Below, piece after piece: positions 30,763 through 39,280 of a stretch of DNA of 64,000 bases; the stretch's first letter is position 1; the number at the start of each line of letters is the position of its first letter. This DNA is from Xenorhabdus yunnanensis (lineage in GTDB: Bacteria; Pseudomonadota; Gammaproteobacteria; Enterobacterales; Enterobacteriaceae): contig NZ_JAQRFI010000001.1 of assembly GCF_028598805.1 (NCBI RefSeq), positions 1 through 64,000 of the forward strand, written 5' to 3'. A model generated the notes under the pieces. That model saw only the letters and a list, made by a program, of their open reading frames with translations, searched no databases and had not been told where the DNA came from. Both the position numbers and the translations under genes were made by a program.

Positions 30763-31787
30763 TGCGTAATTTGACAGCTTCTATTCTATTGGCACTCGGA
30801 TTAACAAGTTCAGCATGGGCTGATACAGTGCCAACCGCGCCAGAAAATCAGGCTGCTGCTCAGGTAGCCGCTCCGGCAACACCAGCATCTCCCGTAGTTT
30901 CCCAAGCGACTGAGCCAACAGTTAACACGCAGAAAACTGACGTAACATCAACCACAGCAGCGCAAACTGTGGTGGTTGATACAGCAGAAAATCTGGTAAC
31001 GACAGAAACTCTGACAACAACAGAAACCCCGGCCACTGAAACAGTTGTGGCTCCAATCCAAAACGACTCTGAAAACTTGTCCGGTGGCTTCGCAACAGAT
31101 CTGTCTGTTTGGGGCATGTACCAAAACGCGGATGCGATAGTAAAAACTGTCATGGTGGGGCTGGTGATCGCTTCTGTTATTACCTGGGCGCTGTTTTTCT
31201 CCAAAGGTGTTGAACTCTTAATGGCTCGCCGCCGTTTACGTAAAGAGCAATTGGCTTTGGGTGACGTTGCCAATCTGGATACGGCAGTGAAAATTGCAGC
31301 AGACTTTGGCAATCGCAGCATCAGCCGTTTGCTGTTGAGTGAAGCACAATCAGAGCGTGCCCTGTCTGCTGACAGCATTGACAAGGTTGGAACCAAAGAG
31401 CGAACTTCATTCCGCATGGAACGTACCGTTGCAGCAATCAGCCGCCATATGGGACGTGGTAACGGTTATCTGGCGACCATTGGCGCAATTTCACCATTTG
31501 TGGGTCTGTTTGGTACGGTTTGGGGGATCATGAACAGCTTTATTGGTATCGCTCACTCACAAACCACTAACTTGGCCGTTGTAGCACCGGGTATTGCGGA
31601 AGCTCTGCTGGCAACAGCATTGGGTCTGGTGGCGGCGATCCCTGCGGTAGTGATTTATAACGTCTTTGCCCGCGTTATTTCATCATATCGTGGTCAGGTG
31701 GGAGATATGGCAGCTCAGGCAATCCTGTTGCTGGGGCGTGATCTTGATCTGGCTGAAAGCAAAGCAGAAAAAGCAGAAGCAAGGTAA
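30762..31787 (+). CDS. exbB: TonB-system energiser ExbB, long form
   Basis: ExbB forms the inner-membrane proton-channel complex with ExbD and TonB that powers uptake of siderophores, haem and vitamin B12. The 341-residue protein has a cleavable signal peptide (ASILLALGLTSSAWA) and a threonine/alanine/valine-rich periplasmic extension to about residue 110. From DLSVWGMYQNADAIVK (residue 113) onward it aligns with the 244-residue E. coli ExbB, including the membrane segments and AISPFVGLFGTVWGIMNSF and GIAEALLATALGLVAAIPAV. The long form is known from Serratia and Pseudomonas. It is followed after 6 bp by exbD and preceded by a Fur-like box. Confidence 0.95.
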   Translation: MRNLTASILLALGLTSSAWADTVPTAPENQAAAQVAAPATPASPVVSQATEPTVNTQKTDVTSTTAAQTVVVDTAENLVTTETLTTTETPATETVVAPIQNDSENLSGGFATDLSVWGMYQNADAIVKTVMVGLVIASVITWALFFSKGVELLMARRRLRKEQLALGDVANLDTAVKIAADFGNRSISRLLLSEAQSERALSADSIDKVGTKERTSFRMERTVAAISRHMGRGNGYLATIGAISPFVGLFGTVWGIMNSFIGIAHSQTTNLAVVAPGIAEALLATALGLVAAIPAVVIYNVFARVISSYRGQVGDMAAQAILLLGRDLDLAESKAEKAEAR

Positions 31788-31793
31788 TAAATT

Positions 31794-32219
31794 ATGGCAA
31801 TACGTCTTAATGAAGATTTGGACGATAGCGGTGAACTGCATGAAATTAACGTCACGCCATTTATTGATGTGATGTTGGTGCTGCTGATTATTTTCATGGT
31901 GGCAGCGCCATTGGCAACCGTAGATATTAAAGTTGATTTGCCAGCATCGTCCGCTAAACCGCAACCACGACCGGAAAAACCCGTATTTTTGACTGTGAAA
32001 GCAGATAAACAGTTGTATGTGGGGGAGCAGGCGGTTAATCGTGATAACTTGTCTTTGGTATTGGATCAAACCACGCAATCCAACAAAGAAACAACGATTT
32101 TCTTCCAGGCAGATAAAACTGTGGATTATGAAACCCTGATGAGCGTAATGGATTCTCTACGCAAAGCTGGTTATCTCAAAGTCGGATTAGTGGGGATGGA
32201 ATCCGTTTCCGCCCAATAA
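31794..32219 (+). CDS. exbD: TonB-system energiser ExbD
   Basis: The 141-residue partner of ExbB has one N-terminal membrane segment, reading INVTPFIDVMLVLLIIFMVA, in which the aspartate after FI corresponds to the essential proton-carrying Asp25 of E. coli ExbD. A periplasmic domain follows (DLPASSAKPQPRPEKPVFL onward). It is cotranscribed with exbB. Confidence 0.96.
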   Translation: MAIRLNEDLDDSGELHEINVTPFIDVMLVLLIIFMVAAPLATVDIKVDLPASSAKPQPRPEKPVFLTVKADKQLYVGEQAVNRDNLSLVLDQTTQSNKETTIFFQADKTVDYETLMSVMDSLRKAGYLKVGLVGMESVSAQ

Positions 32220-32241
32220 CCCTTTTGATTATCTGAGAAGA

Positions 32242-32322
32242 TAAACTATCGAAATAGTAAACTACAAAAATAGAAATCTGCCCGAATAGCAAACTGCCCG
32301 AATAGTAAAATCGGGCAGTTTT
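32242..32322 (+). terminator. exbD terminator preceded by tandem 16-bp units
   Basis: The hairpin arms AACTGCCCGA (32292-32301) and TCGGGCAGTT (32311-32320) are followed by TT. Before it, CTGCCCGAATAGCAAA-type units start at 32278 and 32294 with a 16-bp period, and diverged copies extend upstream to about 32242. The terminator arm is thus part of the repeated unit. Confidence 0.8.
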
Positions 32323-32382
32323 AACTTCTAAGATAATCATTCAATATTATTATTCTGTCTCACTTAATTCCTGAAAGTTACC

Positions 32383-32396
32383 TCACCTTAAGGTGA
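32383..32396. repeat. Perfect 14-bp palindrome between exbD and the deaminase gene
   Basis: TCACCTTAAGGTGA is self-complementary and lies between the convergent stop codons of exbD and the deaminase gene. It could be a protein-binding site or the core of a small hairpin. Confidence 0.45.
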
Positions 32397-32415
32397 ACAT
32401 CCTATCAGGAAATCA

Positions 32416-32823
32416 TCAATGCCGTTTCTTCCAGTCAAAAGGCAACAGTTCATTGAGAGACAAAATCTTTTCTTGGGTGATTTTCACTTCAGCGTGAATA
32501 TTCTCTGGGTTTATTTGGCTGATAAACTCCCGGCAGCGACCACAGGGAGGGATGATATCGCCATGTCGATTGACAGCAATAAGCTTGATTATCCGTGTTT
32601 CTCCCTGTTTTATCATCTCCGCGATTGCGCCGTGTTCGGCACAAAATCCCATGGAACAGGCGGTATCAATATTAATTCCAGTATAAATATGGCCGGATTC
32701 ACTTTGAATAACGGCACTGACATGACCATATTTAATATATTTATTTAATTGCGTTGGAGATATTAGTTGATGTGCTATATGTTCCATTTCATCAAAAGAA
32801 ATCACAAAATGCTCCTTACTCAT
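32416..32823 (-). CDS. Cytidine deaminase-like zinc protein in the PTS operon
   Basis: The 135-residue protein has the zinc-dependent cytidine deaminase signature: Cys61-Ala-Glu63 (GFCAEHGAIAEM) and PCGRC, with Cys94 and Cys97 as further ligands and Glu63 as the catalytic acid. Cytidine and blasticidin-S deaminases of this length share the pattern, but the substrate cannot be read. It is the last gene of an operon for beta-glucoside uptake, starting 28 bp after the HPr gene. That context is unusual for a pyrimidine salvage enzyme. Confidence 0.8.
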   Translation of the reverse strand: MSKEHFVISFDEMEHIAHQLISPTQLNKYIKYGHVSAVIQSESGHIYTGINIDTACSMGFCAEHGAIAEMIKQGETRIIKLIAVNRHGDIIPPCGRCREFISQINPENIHAEVKITQEKILSLNELLPFDWKKRH

Positions 32824-32851
32824 GATTGAACGGATTAATGAAACAAACGGC

Positions 32852-33112
32852 TCAGTCTTTTATATTACGGATAAATGCAATAACTGATTGAGCCATTTCC
32901 TGCTCGTTATCTCCTTCAACCCGAATCGTTACTTCCATGCCATTTTTGATTCCCATCGACATAACTTTGAACATGCTTTTTAGATTAGCGTTTTTATCTC
33001 CTCTGATAATTTCAATCTTGCCACTGTAATTTTTGACAAAATTACACAATTGGGCGCAAGGTCGAGTATGCAGCCCTGAAGGTGCAGTAACTACTACCGA
33101 ATATTCAACCAT
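32852..33112 (-). CDS. HPr-family phosphocarrier dedicated to the PTS operon
   Basis: The 86-residue protein carries the HPr phosphorylation site His15 (PSGLHTRPCAQL) and a serine at position 46 (NLKSMFKVMSMG), the residue phosphorylated by HPr kinase in Firmicutes. General HPr (ptsH) is usually encoded next to ptsI; this copy sits between a phospho-beta-glucosidase and a deaminase-like gene. It probably relays phosphate to the EIIA of the same operon or provides regulatory insulation. Enterobacteria generally lack HPr kinase, so the serine need not be regulatory. Confidence 0.9.
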   Translation of the reverse strand: MVEYSVVVTAPSGLHTRPCAQLCNFVKNYSGKIEIIRGDKNANLKSMFKVMSMGIKNGMEVTIRVEGDNEQEMAQSVIAFIRNIKD

Positions 33113-33140
33113 AAAATTTACCTGCCAATAAAAAATAAGA

Positions 33141-34580
33141 TTAGCGTTTTGTTAATGATCCACCCTGAGTTTGAATTACATTCTGATACCAATAAAACGA
33201 ATCTTTCTTATAACGGGAGAGATCCTTAATGTCTTTATCGGTTCGATTAACATAGACAAAACCATATCTTTTTTTATATCCATTGCTGGTGGACAGTACA
33301 TCAATAAAACTCCACGGATTATAGGAAATAACCTTGACCCCATAATTCATCGCTCGTTTAATGGCATTAAGATGTTGTTGAATATAATGAATACGATAAT
33401 CATCATGAATAGAGTTATCAGATTCCAGTTTATCATCGGCCCCAAAACCATTTTCCGTGATCATTAAGGGTTTTTGATAACGGCTATATAAATCACGCAA
33501 GAGATATTCCAATCCAATAGGATCGATCGACCAATCCCAGTCAGTCGTATCAATGTGTGGATTTTTATGGATTTGAAAAAAATCCGGTTGAATTTCATAT
33601 CCGTCTATCTGTCCTTTAACGCCTGTTGGATTAAAACCGTCCATCCGCCGTTGAGCACCTTTAGGGGCTGCGGCTGCGGCATGGCTGCAATAGTAATTAA
33701 TTGCCAGAAAATCAGAATAACCTTCCTTAATTAACTCCATATCACCGACTTCAATATGTGGTGCCAGACCATGATTTCTTAGGTAGGTTAACGCCGATTG
33801 ATTATAGTGTCCTTTCAAATAGATATCTGTGAAATAGTAATTACGTAGATCATTAGCATTTTGAGCGGCTACATTGTCTTCCGGTTTGCTGGTCAGCGGA
33901 TAAATGGCGGAATATCCTAATGCTGCTCCGACCAAACCGTTGGGAACCCATTGATGAACCAGCTTGCAGGCGATGGCATGGGCGAGATTCATATGATGAT
34001 TGATCTGATATTTGATCTGCTCATCATGAAGATAATGATCTGGAATTAAACATTTTTTCGTCCAGAATTGCACAATAATGCTTTGTTCATTGATCGTTAG
34101 CCAATATTTAACTTTCTTGCCATATTCTTTGATCACAAACTCTGCATAATAAGCAAAATCCTCTACACTTTGCCGATTGATCCAGCCATGATATTTTTCG
34201 ACTAGCGCCATAGGCATATCATAATGATAAAGAGTAGGAATCGGCGTTATGTCATTTTTCAACAACTCATCAATAAGATTATGATAAAACTCTACTCCTT
34301 TATCATTTACCTTCCCAATACCTTCTGGAAAAATACGCGACCACGCAATGGAAAAACGATAAGACTTCAAACCAAGCTCTTTCATTAATGCGACATCTTC
34401 TTTATAGCGATGATAATGATCACTGGTTATATGAGTATCTGCAAAATCTGGATTGTTATTGAGAATATCTTGCTGTGAAAGTTCTTTACCGTATTTTTCC
34501 GCCGCTCCTTCAACTTGATAAGCACTGGTTGATGCTCCCCAAAGAAAATTCTCTGGGAATAATTTGTTATTATTTATCAT
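33141..34580 (-). CDS. 6-phospho-beta-glucosidase (GH1)
   Basis: The 479-residue GH1 enzyme hydrolyses phosphorylated beta-glucosides delivered by the adjacent PTS. Both catalytic glutamates are present: the acid/base Glu165 in YWLTINEQ and the nucleophile Glu376 in LMITENGFG. The N-terminus FLWGASTSAYQVEGA and C-terminal YKKRYGFVYVNR are standard. It is intact, unlike the GH1 remnant at 1428-2704, so it may have taken over that function. It starts 11 bp after the EIIA gene. Confidence 0.93.
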   Translation of the reverse strand: MINNNKLFPENFLWGASTSAYQVEGAAEKYGKELSQQDILNNNPDFADTHITSDHYHRYKEDVALMKELGLKSYRFSIAWSRIFPEGIGKVNDKGVEFYHNLIDELLKNDITPIPTLYHYDMPMALVEKYHGWINRQSVEDFAYYAEFVIKEYGKKVKYWLTINEQSIIVQFWTKKCLIPDHYLHDEQIKYQINHHMNLAHAIACKLVHQWVPNGLVGAALGYSAIYPLTSKPEDNVAAQNANDLRNYYFTDIYLKGHYNQSALTYLRNHGLAPHIEVGDMELIKEGYSDFLAINYYCSHAAAAAPKGAQRRMDGFNPTGVKGQIDGYEIQPDFFQIHKNPHIDTTDWDWSIDPIGLEYLLRDLYSRYQKPLMITENGFGADDKLESDNSIHDDYRIHYIQQHLNAIKRAMNYGVKVISYNPWSFIDVLSTSNGYKKRYGFVYVNRTDKDIKDLSRYKKDSFYWYQNVIQTQGGSLTKR

Positions 34581-34591
34581 GATATTTTCCT

Positions 34592-34933
34592 TTACTTATT
34601 TTTATTGGTCATATTGTGAATAAATTCATAAAGACCAATGATTTCTTTTCTCAGATTAAGCTCACTGCGTATTGTCATTAATGTATCTTGAGCATGAATA
34701 AACAGTAGGCCTAAATAAAAACTTTCGCCTTGAGTCTCTTTTTGAATAACCTCAGTTTGTGCATGATGAGCCGATAACATCATTTTTCTGGCTTTCTCCA
34801 GATATAAATGGGCATTTTTAAAATCACCAATATGGGCATATTTAATGGCTTCTTCACTTTTTTCTCTGGCATTACCTGCATTGAGAATAATTTCCAGCGC
34901 AACGGGAGTTAAAATATTGTCCTCACGGTTCAT
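34592..34933 (-). CDS. PTS EIIA component, lactose/cellobiose family
   Basis: The 113-residue helical protein has the family pattern: LEIILNAGNAREKSEEAIKYA, and GLLFIHAQDTLMT with the phospho-accepting His80. SAHHAQTEVIQKE is also typical of the CelC/ChbA group. It passes phosphate from HPr to the separately encoded EIIB. It lies 35 bp after the EIIC gene. Confidence 0.93.
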   Translation of the reverse strand: MNREDNILTPVALEIILNAGNAREKSEEAIKYAHIGDFKNAHLYLEKARKMMLSAHHAQTEVIQKETQGESFYLGLLFIHAQDTLMTIRSELNLRKEIIGLYEFIHNMTNKNK

Positions 34934-34968
34934 TTTTTAAATTTCCTGATAAAGTTATACAATTCAAT

Positions 34969-36213
34969 CTAATTCTGCGTACTTGCATTGGAATTTTCTT
35001 CCTCAATACGTTTCTTTTCATAAACCTTAAAGAAGGGATACCAAGTCATGAGAAAAACGGCCATGAGTACCATATAGCAAATGATGGCCCGCCAGTCTTC
35101 TGTAATGATGACACTAGAGAATGGCGCAGGTATCTGACCAACTTGGATCATTTTCGCGGGTATATTCAGCCAATCTGAGCGCATGAAAATCCATACGATA
35201 ATGGGGCTGGTGATTGCATTGATCCACATTGGCAGCATGAGTAGTGGATTAAGGACAATTGGCGCCCCGAACACCAATGGTTCGTTGATATTGAAGCAAG
35301 AAGGGCCGATACAGATATAACCTGTTGTTTTCAATTCTCTGGATTTTGAAAATAGCATTAAAATATTGAGGGCAAGAGTTGCTCCTGTTCCTCCCATCGT
35401 GATTAAAGCTGCGGTGAACATGGTTTCATAAGTCACAATATTGGTCGGAGGTTGTCCGGCAGCAACCTGCGCAATATTGGCAGAGATCCCAAGCATGAAA
35501 ATTGGCATTTGCAGGCCAGTAAATGTCCAGACTGAAATACCCATGGACATGGCTATTGCAGGAATTAGCGCCATGAGGATAAACCCGGGCAGGGTTTGCC
35601 CGAACGCGGCAATAGGTGAAAAGAATGACAGTAACTTGGAAAAAATATCAATATCAAAGGTGAAGACCAGTAAAGTTCCAGAACTGATGGAAACCAGTAT
35701 GGGAATAATTGCATGTATCCAACTGACAACGAAATCAGGTAAAGCACTCTCTTTCAAAAATCCTGTCTTGGTATATAAGTGAAAGAGGTAAGAAACAAAT
35801 AAACCTGTGACAATCCCCAATAAAATCCCCGCAGGGCCAAAGCGATCAAAACTTACGACCATATTGCCATCGACAAATTCCGGTTTGATGAACATCATGT
35901 AGACACAAATCGAAGTGAGTCCGGCAATGAGCGTATAACGGAAATGATGCAATTTTTCCATCATTTGGTTAGCAATCATAAAAGCAGTAATCAAGCCGAG
36001 CATTCCAAAGGAATAATTGGCTATTTTGCCAAGATCAGGCAAGAATAAAAAATAAGAACGAAATACGTTATAAAAAAAGATAAGTGAACCCGCTAAAATA
36101 AAAGGAATATTTTTCTGCATTGCCCCAGAAATTGCAGCTACCCAAGGTCGTTTAGTAAAATTTTGCATAGCAGGTGCAAATGAATCAGATAACCAAGACA
36201 TAAATGCTTTCAT
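34969..36213 (-). CDS. PTS EIIC component, lactose/cellobiose family
   Basis: The 414-residue membrane permease has about ten hydrophobic segments and family landmarks: AISGAMQKNIPFILAGSLIFF at the start, GLQMPIFMLGISANIAQ, and the substrate-site region CFNINEPLVFGAPIVLNPLLMLPMWINA. It transports a disaccharide or aryl-glucoside while EIIB phosphorylates it. The exact sugar (cellobiose, chitobiose or plant beta-glucoside) cannot be told from sequence, but the linked GH1 enzyme argues for a beta-glucoside. Confidence 0.93.
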   Translation of the reverse strand: MKAFMSWLSDSFAPAMQNFTKRPWVAAISGAMQKNIPFILAGSLIFFYNVFRSYFLFLPDLGKIANYSFGMLGLITAFMIANQMMEKLHHFRYTLIAGLTSICVYMMFIKPEFVDGNMVVSFDRFGPAGILLGIVTGLFVSYLFHLYTKTGFLKESALPDFVVSWIHAIIPILVSISSGTLLVFTFDIDIFSKLLSFFSPIAAFGQTLPGFILMALIPAIAMSMGISVWTFTGLQMPIFMLGISANIAQVAAGQPPTNIVTYETMFTAALITMGGTGATLALNILMLFSKSRELKTTGYICIGPSCFNINEPLVFGAPIVLNPLLMLPMWINAITSPIIVWIFMRSDWLNIPAKMIQVGQIPAPFSSVIITEDWRAIICYMVLMAVFLMTWYPFFKVYEKKRIEEENSNASTQN

Positions 36214-36277
36214 TCTGCGTCTCTCTTTAATTATTTTCCTCTAAAATTCCCTGGTGAAGTTAATTTAGGTGATTAAG

Positions 36278-36607
36278 TTAGTTTTTAATGGGGGGATGAG
36301 TAATTGTATTTATGGCTAATTCAAGTAATGCTTCACCATCTAATCTTCCATATATTTCTTGTGGTACAACAATGACAGGAATATGATAACGTTCGGCATG
36401 TTTCTGAAATTCTTTTTGCTGTGAAGCATAGTGTGGCCCAAGGAATAGAATATCGATAACAGAAAAATACTCTGCAACTTCACTTTCACTTCTGGCTTCA
36501 ACAGTGACAGGGAGTTCCTTGTTTTTTGCCGCATTTCGAGTTCTGGTCGCCAGCATTCCACTGGAAATTCCGGCACCGCAACATAGCATAATAAATATTT
36601 TCTTCAT
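36278..36607 (-). CDS. PTS EIIB component, lactose/cellobiose family
   Basis: The 109-residue protein has the EIIB active-site loop near its N-terminus (IMLCCGAGISSGMLA), with Cys10 the expected phosphocysteine and Cys9 beside it. LFLGPHYASQQKEFQ matches the CelA/ChbB family. It is the first gene of the six-gene operon and follows GAGG. The activator gene diverges from it across 220 bp. Confidence 0.92.
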   Translation of the reverse strand: MKKIFIMLCCGAGISSGMLATRTRNAAKNKELPVTVEARSESEVAEYFSVIDILFLGPHYASQQKEFQKHAERYHIPVIVVPQEIYGRLDGEALLELAINTITHPPIKN

Positions 36608-36827
36608 GTGGTCCTCTTTTTATTTTGTTGATGTGTTTTATTAATGTGTTGTATTAATTCATTTTGTTAATGATGGATTTTTATTTTTGGATGAAGATCA
36701 TACTTTCTATCATTTTCACTTCATGTGCAAATATCTATTTGCACTCATAGAGGGCAAGTTTTTATTTTTAAATAAAAATATTAGCAGTAACATAAATTGG
36801 TTGTTTTTTGATTTCATAGGTGTTGTT
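36608..36827. promoter_or_regulatory. Divergent promoter region with palindromic candidate operator (36725-36744)
   Basis: GTGCAAATA (36725-36733) and TATTTGCAC (36736-36744) form a perfect inverted repeat around a 2-bp centre. It lies about 120 bp before the EIIB start and 84 bp before the activator start. It is the natural candidate for binding by the adjacent regulator. Repeated TTAATGTGTT-like motifs occur on the operon side. Confidence 0.6.
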
Positions 36828-38741
36828 ATGCTAAGGACTAAACAGAAAGAATTATTAGATTATCTATTCACTAAAAACACTCCCGTATCAGCATTGAAAT
36901 TATCCAAAATCTTACAGGTATCAATAAGAACGATAAAAAATTATGTCGTAGAGATTAATGGAGAGCATGAACAAAAAATTGTTATCTCCAGTCGGCAGGG
37001 ATATTTCTTATCACATAATTTATTGTCAAGAAATATAGTAAAACAGTTACATTCTCAGAAAAACAGTTTTCCTAAAACATATCAAGATAGAGCACACTTT
37101 ATTATAAAATCGATCTTATTATTTAAGAGAAGCAGTAATATTTATGATCTCAGTAATGATTTGTGCATAAGTGACTCTACATTAAAGGCATTGATATATA
37201 AAATGAACACATCATTTCAACGCTTTAACGTAAAGTTTTTATGTAAAAACAGTCACGTTGAAATATTGGGTGCTGAGCATGATTTAAGGAAATTAGTTTC
37301 TTACTCAATCTTTGAACAAACAAATTATCGTTTCATAGATTTAAAAGTATTAGAAAAAACATTTGAAAGTAATCAGGTTAAAGACGTCGTTGAAATAATT
37401 AAAAGTGTCTTTGATAGATCGGAGCTATATCTTAGTGATCTTTCATATATCAACCTTGTTTTACATTTCCTGATACTTATTGAGCGACTGAAAAAGAGTA
37501 GGCATCTGGACAATCAGATATTACATATAGAAAATAGCGACCTAAAATTAATCTCGGATGAATTATGTGACAAATTTCAACTCTGTTTTGGAATATGTTT
37601 TCCCGAAAATGAAAGAAGATCTTGCTACCTTTTTTTGAAAACCAACACTAACTTTAATAGAACAGACAATGAATTTATTGATTTAGTCGGCACTGAACTT
37701 TATCAATTCACTCAGCAGATTGCTGAATCTGTGCAAGAACATTATTTGATCAACTTAAATTCCGATGATTTTATTTCTTTACTGGCTTTACATTTATCGG
37801 GGTTGCAAACAAGGCTGAAACACAATATTTATACTAGAAACCCAATGTTGGACATAATCAAAAAGGAATGTAGGATTATCTTTGATGTGGCTATCTTTAT
37901 TTCCTTGCAATTAAATAGATTTTTCAGCAATAAATTGAATGAAGATGAAATTTCTTTTATTGCATTACATGTCGGGGCGGAATTTGAGCGACAGAAAAGA
38001 AATATCACTAAAGTTGGGACTGTGCTTCTGTGTCCGGGTTATCGGGGAATTGAAAATAAAATATATCATCAGTTATTGCGTGATTTTGGTGATGAAATCA
38101 ATATTATTAAGGTAATTTCCCAACCTTCTGAATTGGAAGGTATAGAGTTTGAATTATTGATTACTACAATAAATTTTCCTCTGGAACGTTGCTATGAAAC
38201 AGTTTATATCTCTCCCTTCCACTTGAGGGATAAACGCTCTGAGCTGATTGATAAAATTGACACCGTTAATGCAAATCGGAAATGGGCAACGCTAAAGCGA
38301 AATGTGGATTTATTCTTTGATCCTGAGCTTTTTCTGTTTAATCCCGATTTTCGCAATCGGGATGAACTACTTGAAATCGTTTGTCATAAGATGTTCACAA
38401 GGGGATATGTTGAAACCGATTTCATCAACTATGTATATGAACGCGAGAATGCATCATCGACGGCATTTGGTGTTTTAGCGTTACCTCACTCGATAAAGAT
38501 GGATGCAGTGAAGACTTGTATCGCTGTAATAATAAGCCCTAAAGGCATCCGCTGGGGAAAAGATGAACGAGTCCATGTGGTGTTTTTGATCGCGATAAAT
38601 CGGGTAGACAGAACATGTTTTGCAGAGAGTTATGATGCATTGTTAGATATCTTTAATCGTGATGATGTCAGCGGTATGCTTGATAAAATCACCGATTTTG
38701 AAAAGTTTCGCGATATTTTAATTAAATATAGATACCAGTAG
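36828..38741 (+). CDS. PRD-containing PTS transcriptional activator (LicR/ManR/MtlR type)
   Basis: The 637-residue protein begins with a winged helix-turn-helix (LLDYLFTKNTPVSALKLSKILQVSIRTIKNYVVEI). Two PTS-regulation domains follow in the middle, with conserved histidines such as LALHLSGLQTRLKHN and IALHVGAEFERQKRN. Next comes an EIIB-like domain (VGTVLLCPGYRGIENKIYHQLL, Cys retained) and a C-terminal EIIA-like domain (FGVLALPHSIKMDAVKTCIAV). Such regulators are DNA-binding activators switched by phosphorylation from HPr and EIIB. The ATG at 36828 was preferred; the frame is open for 47 further codons upstream, but these are low-complexity and cover the operator. It diverges from the PTS operon it probably controls. 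Confidence 0.9.
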   Translation: MLRTKQKELLDYLFTKNTPVSALKLSKILQVSIRTIKNYVVEINGEHEQKIVISSRQGYFLSHNLLSRNIVKQLHSQKNSFPKTYQDRAHFIIKSILLFKRSSNIYDLSNDLCISDSTLKALIYKMNTSFQRFNVKFLCKNSHVEILGAEHDLRKLVSYSIFEQTNYRFIDLKVLEKTFESNQVKDVVEIIKSVFDRSELYLSDLSYINLVLHFLILIERLKKSRHLDNQILHIENSDLKLISDELCDKFQLCFGICFPENERRSCYLFLKTNTNFNRTDNEFIDLVGTELYQFTQQIAESVQEHYLINLNSDDFISLLALHLSGLQTRLKHNIYTRNPMLDIIKKECRIIFDVAIFISLQLNRFFSNKLNEDEISFIALHVGAEFERQKRNITKVGTVLLCPGYRGIENKIYHQLLRDFGDEINIIKVISQPSELEGIEFELLITTINFPLERCYETVYISPFHLRDKRSELIDKIDTVNANRKWATLKRNVDLFFDPELFLFNPDFRNRDELLEIVCHKMFTRGYVETDFINYVYERENASSTAFGVLALPHSIKMDAVKTCIAVIISPKGIRWGKDERVHVVFLIAINRVDRTCFAESYDALLDIFNRDDVSGMLDKITDFEKFRDILIKYRYQ

Positions 38742-39280
38742 TGATGTTTCACCGGAATATAAATTTTTTAGGATAATGTCATTTATAATGGCATTATTTT
38801 TTTTTGTTTATTATTGTGAATTACAAATCGTGCTTGTGTATTAAAAAAAGTAAAGGCCAGATTGTTTTTTCTATATTTATTTGTATCCATATCATTATAT
38901 TTGTCTTTAGCTTGTTCTATTCTTCTGCTATTTTATTTTCTGATGGCGATATCTTCTGACTTAACTTTCCATAAATAGTTAAAATACATTATATGATACG
39001 CTGTCAATAAATATTGATAATGGCTTATTAAACTTATTATTTTAGTTAATTAAATAGTAAATGAATAATATTTTGATTTTATTAAAACTCTTGCTTAATA
39101 AAAACAAACAAAGAAAATAAGCTACATTAAAATAAATAATTGGATGAAAATGTCACTTTTTTCATTAGGTTTAATGTAATTGCGCATTTTTAAATTATTT
39201 TAAAATAAAATGGTTTTCAGATGGAAAAATACAAAGTTTAATTAATGTGAATTAAGTTGATAACACTAATGGAGAACAAT
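38742..39280. other. AT-rich region upstream of xaxA
   Basis: About 540 bp of very AT-rich DNA, presumably containing the xaxAB promoter. TAAAAT-like -10 candidates are frequent and none can be singled out. No ORF or repeat is supported. Confidence 0.55.

Noticed and set aside
36687-36827. Upstream start giving a 684-residue PRD activator
   Set aside because: The extra 47 residues are hydrophobic and low in complexity, have no counterpart in the family, and would cover the palindromic operator.
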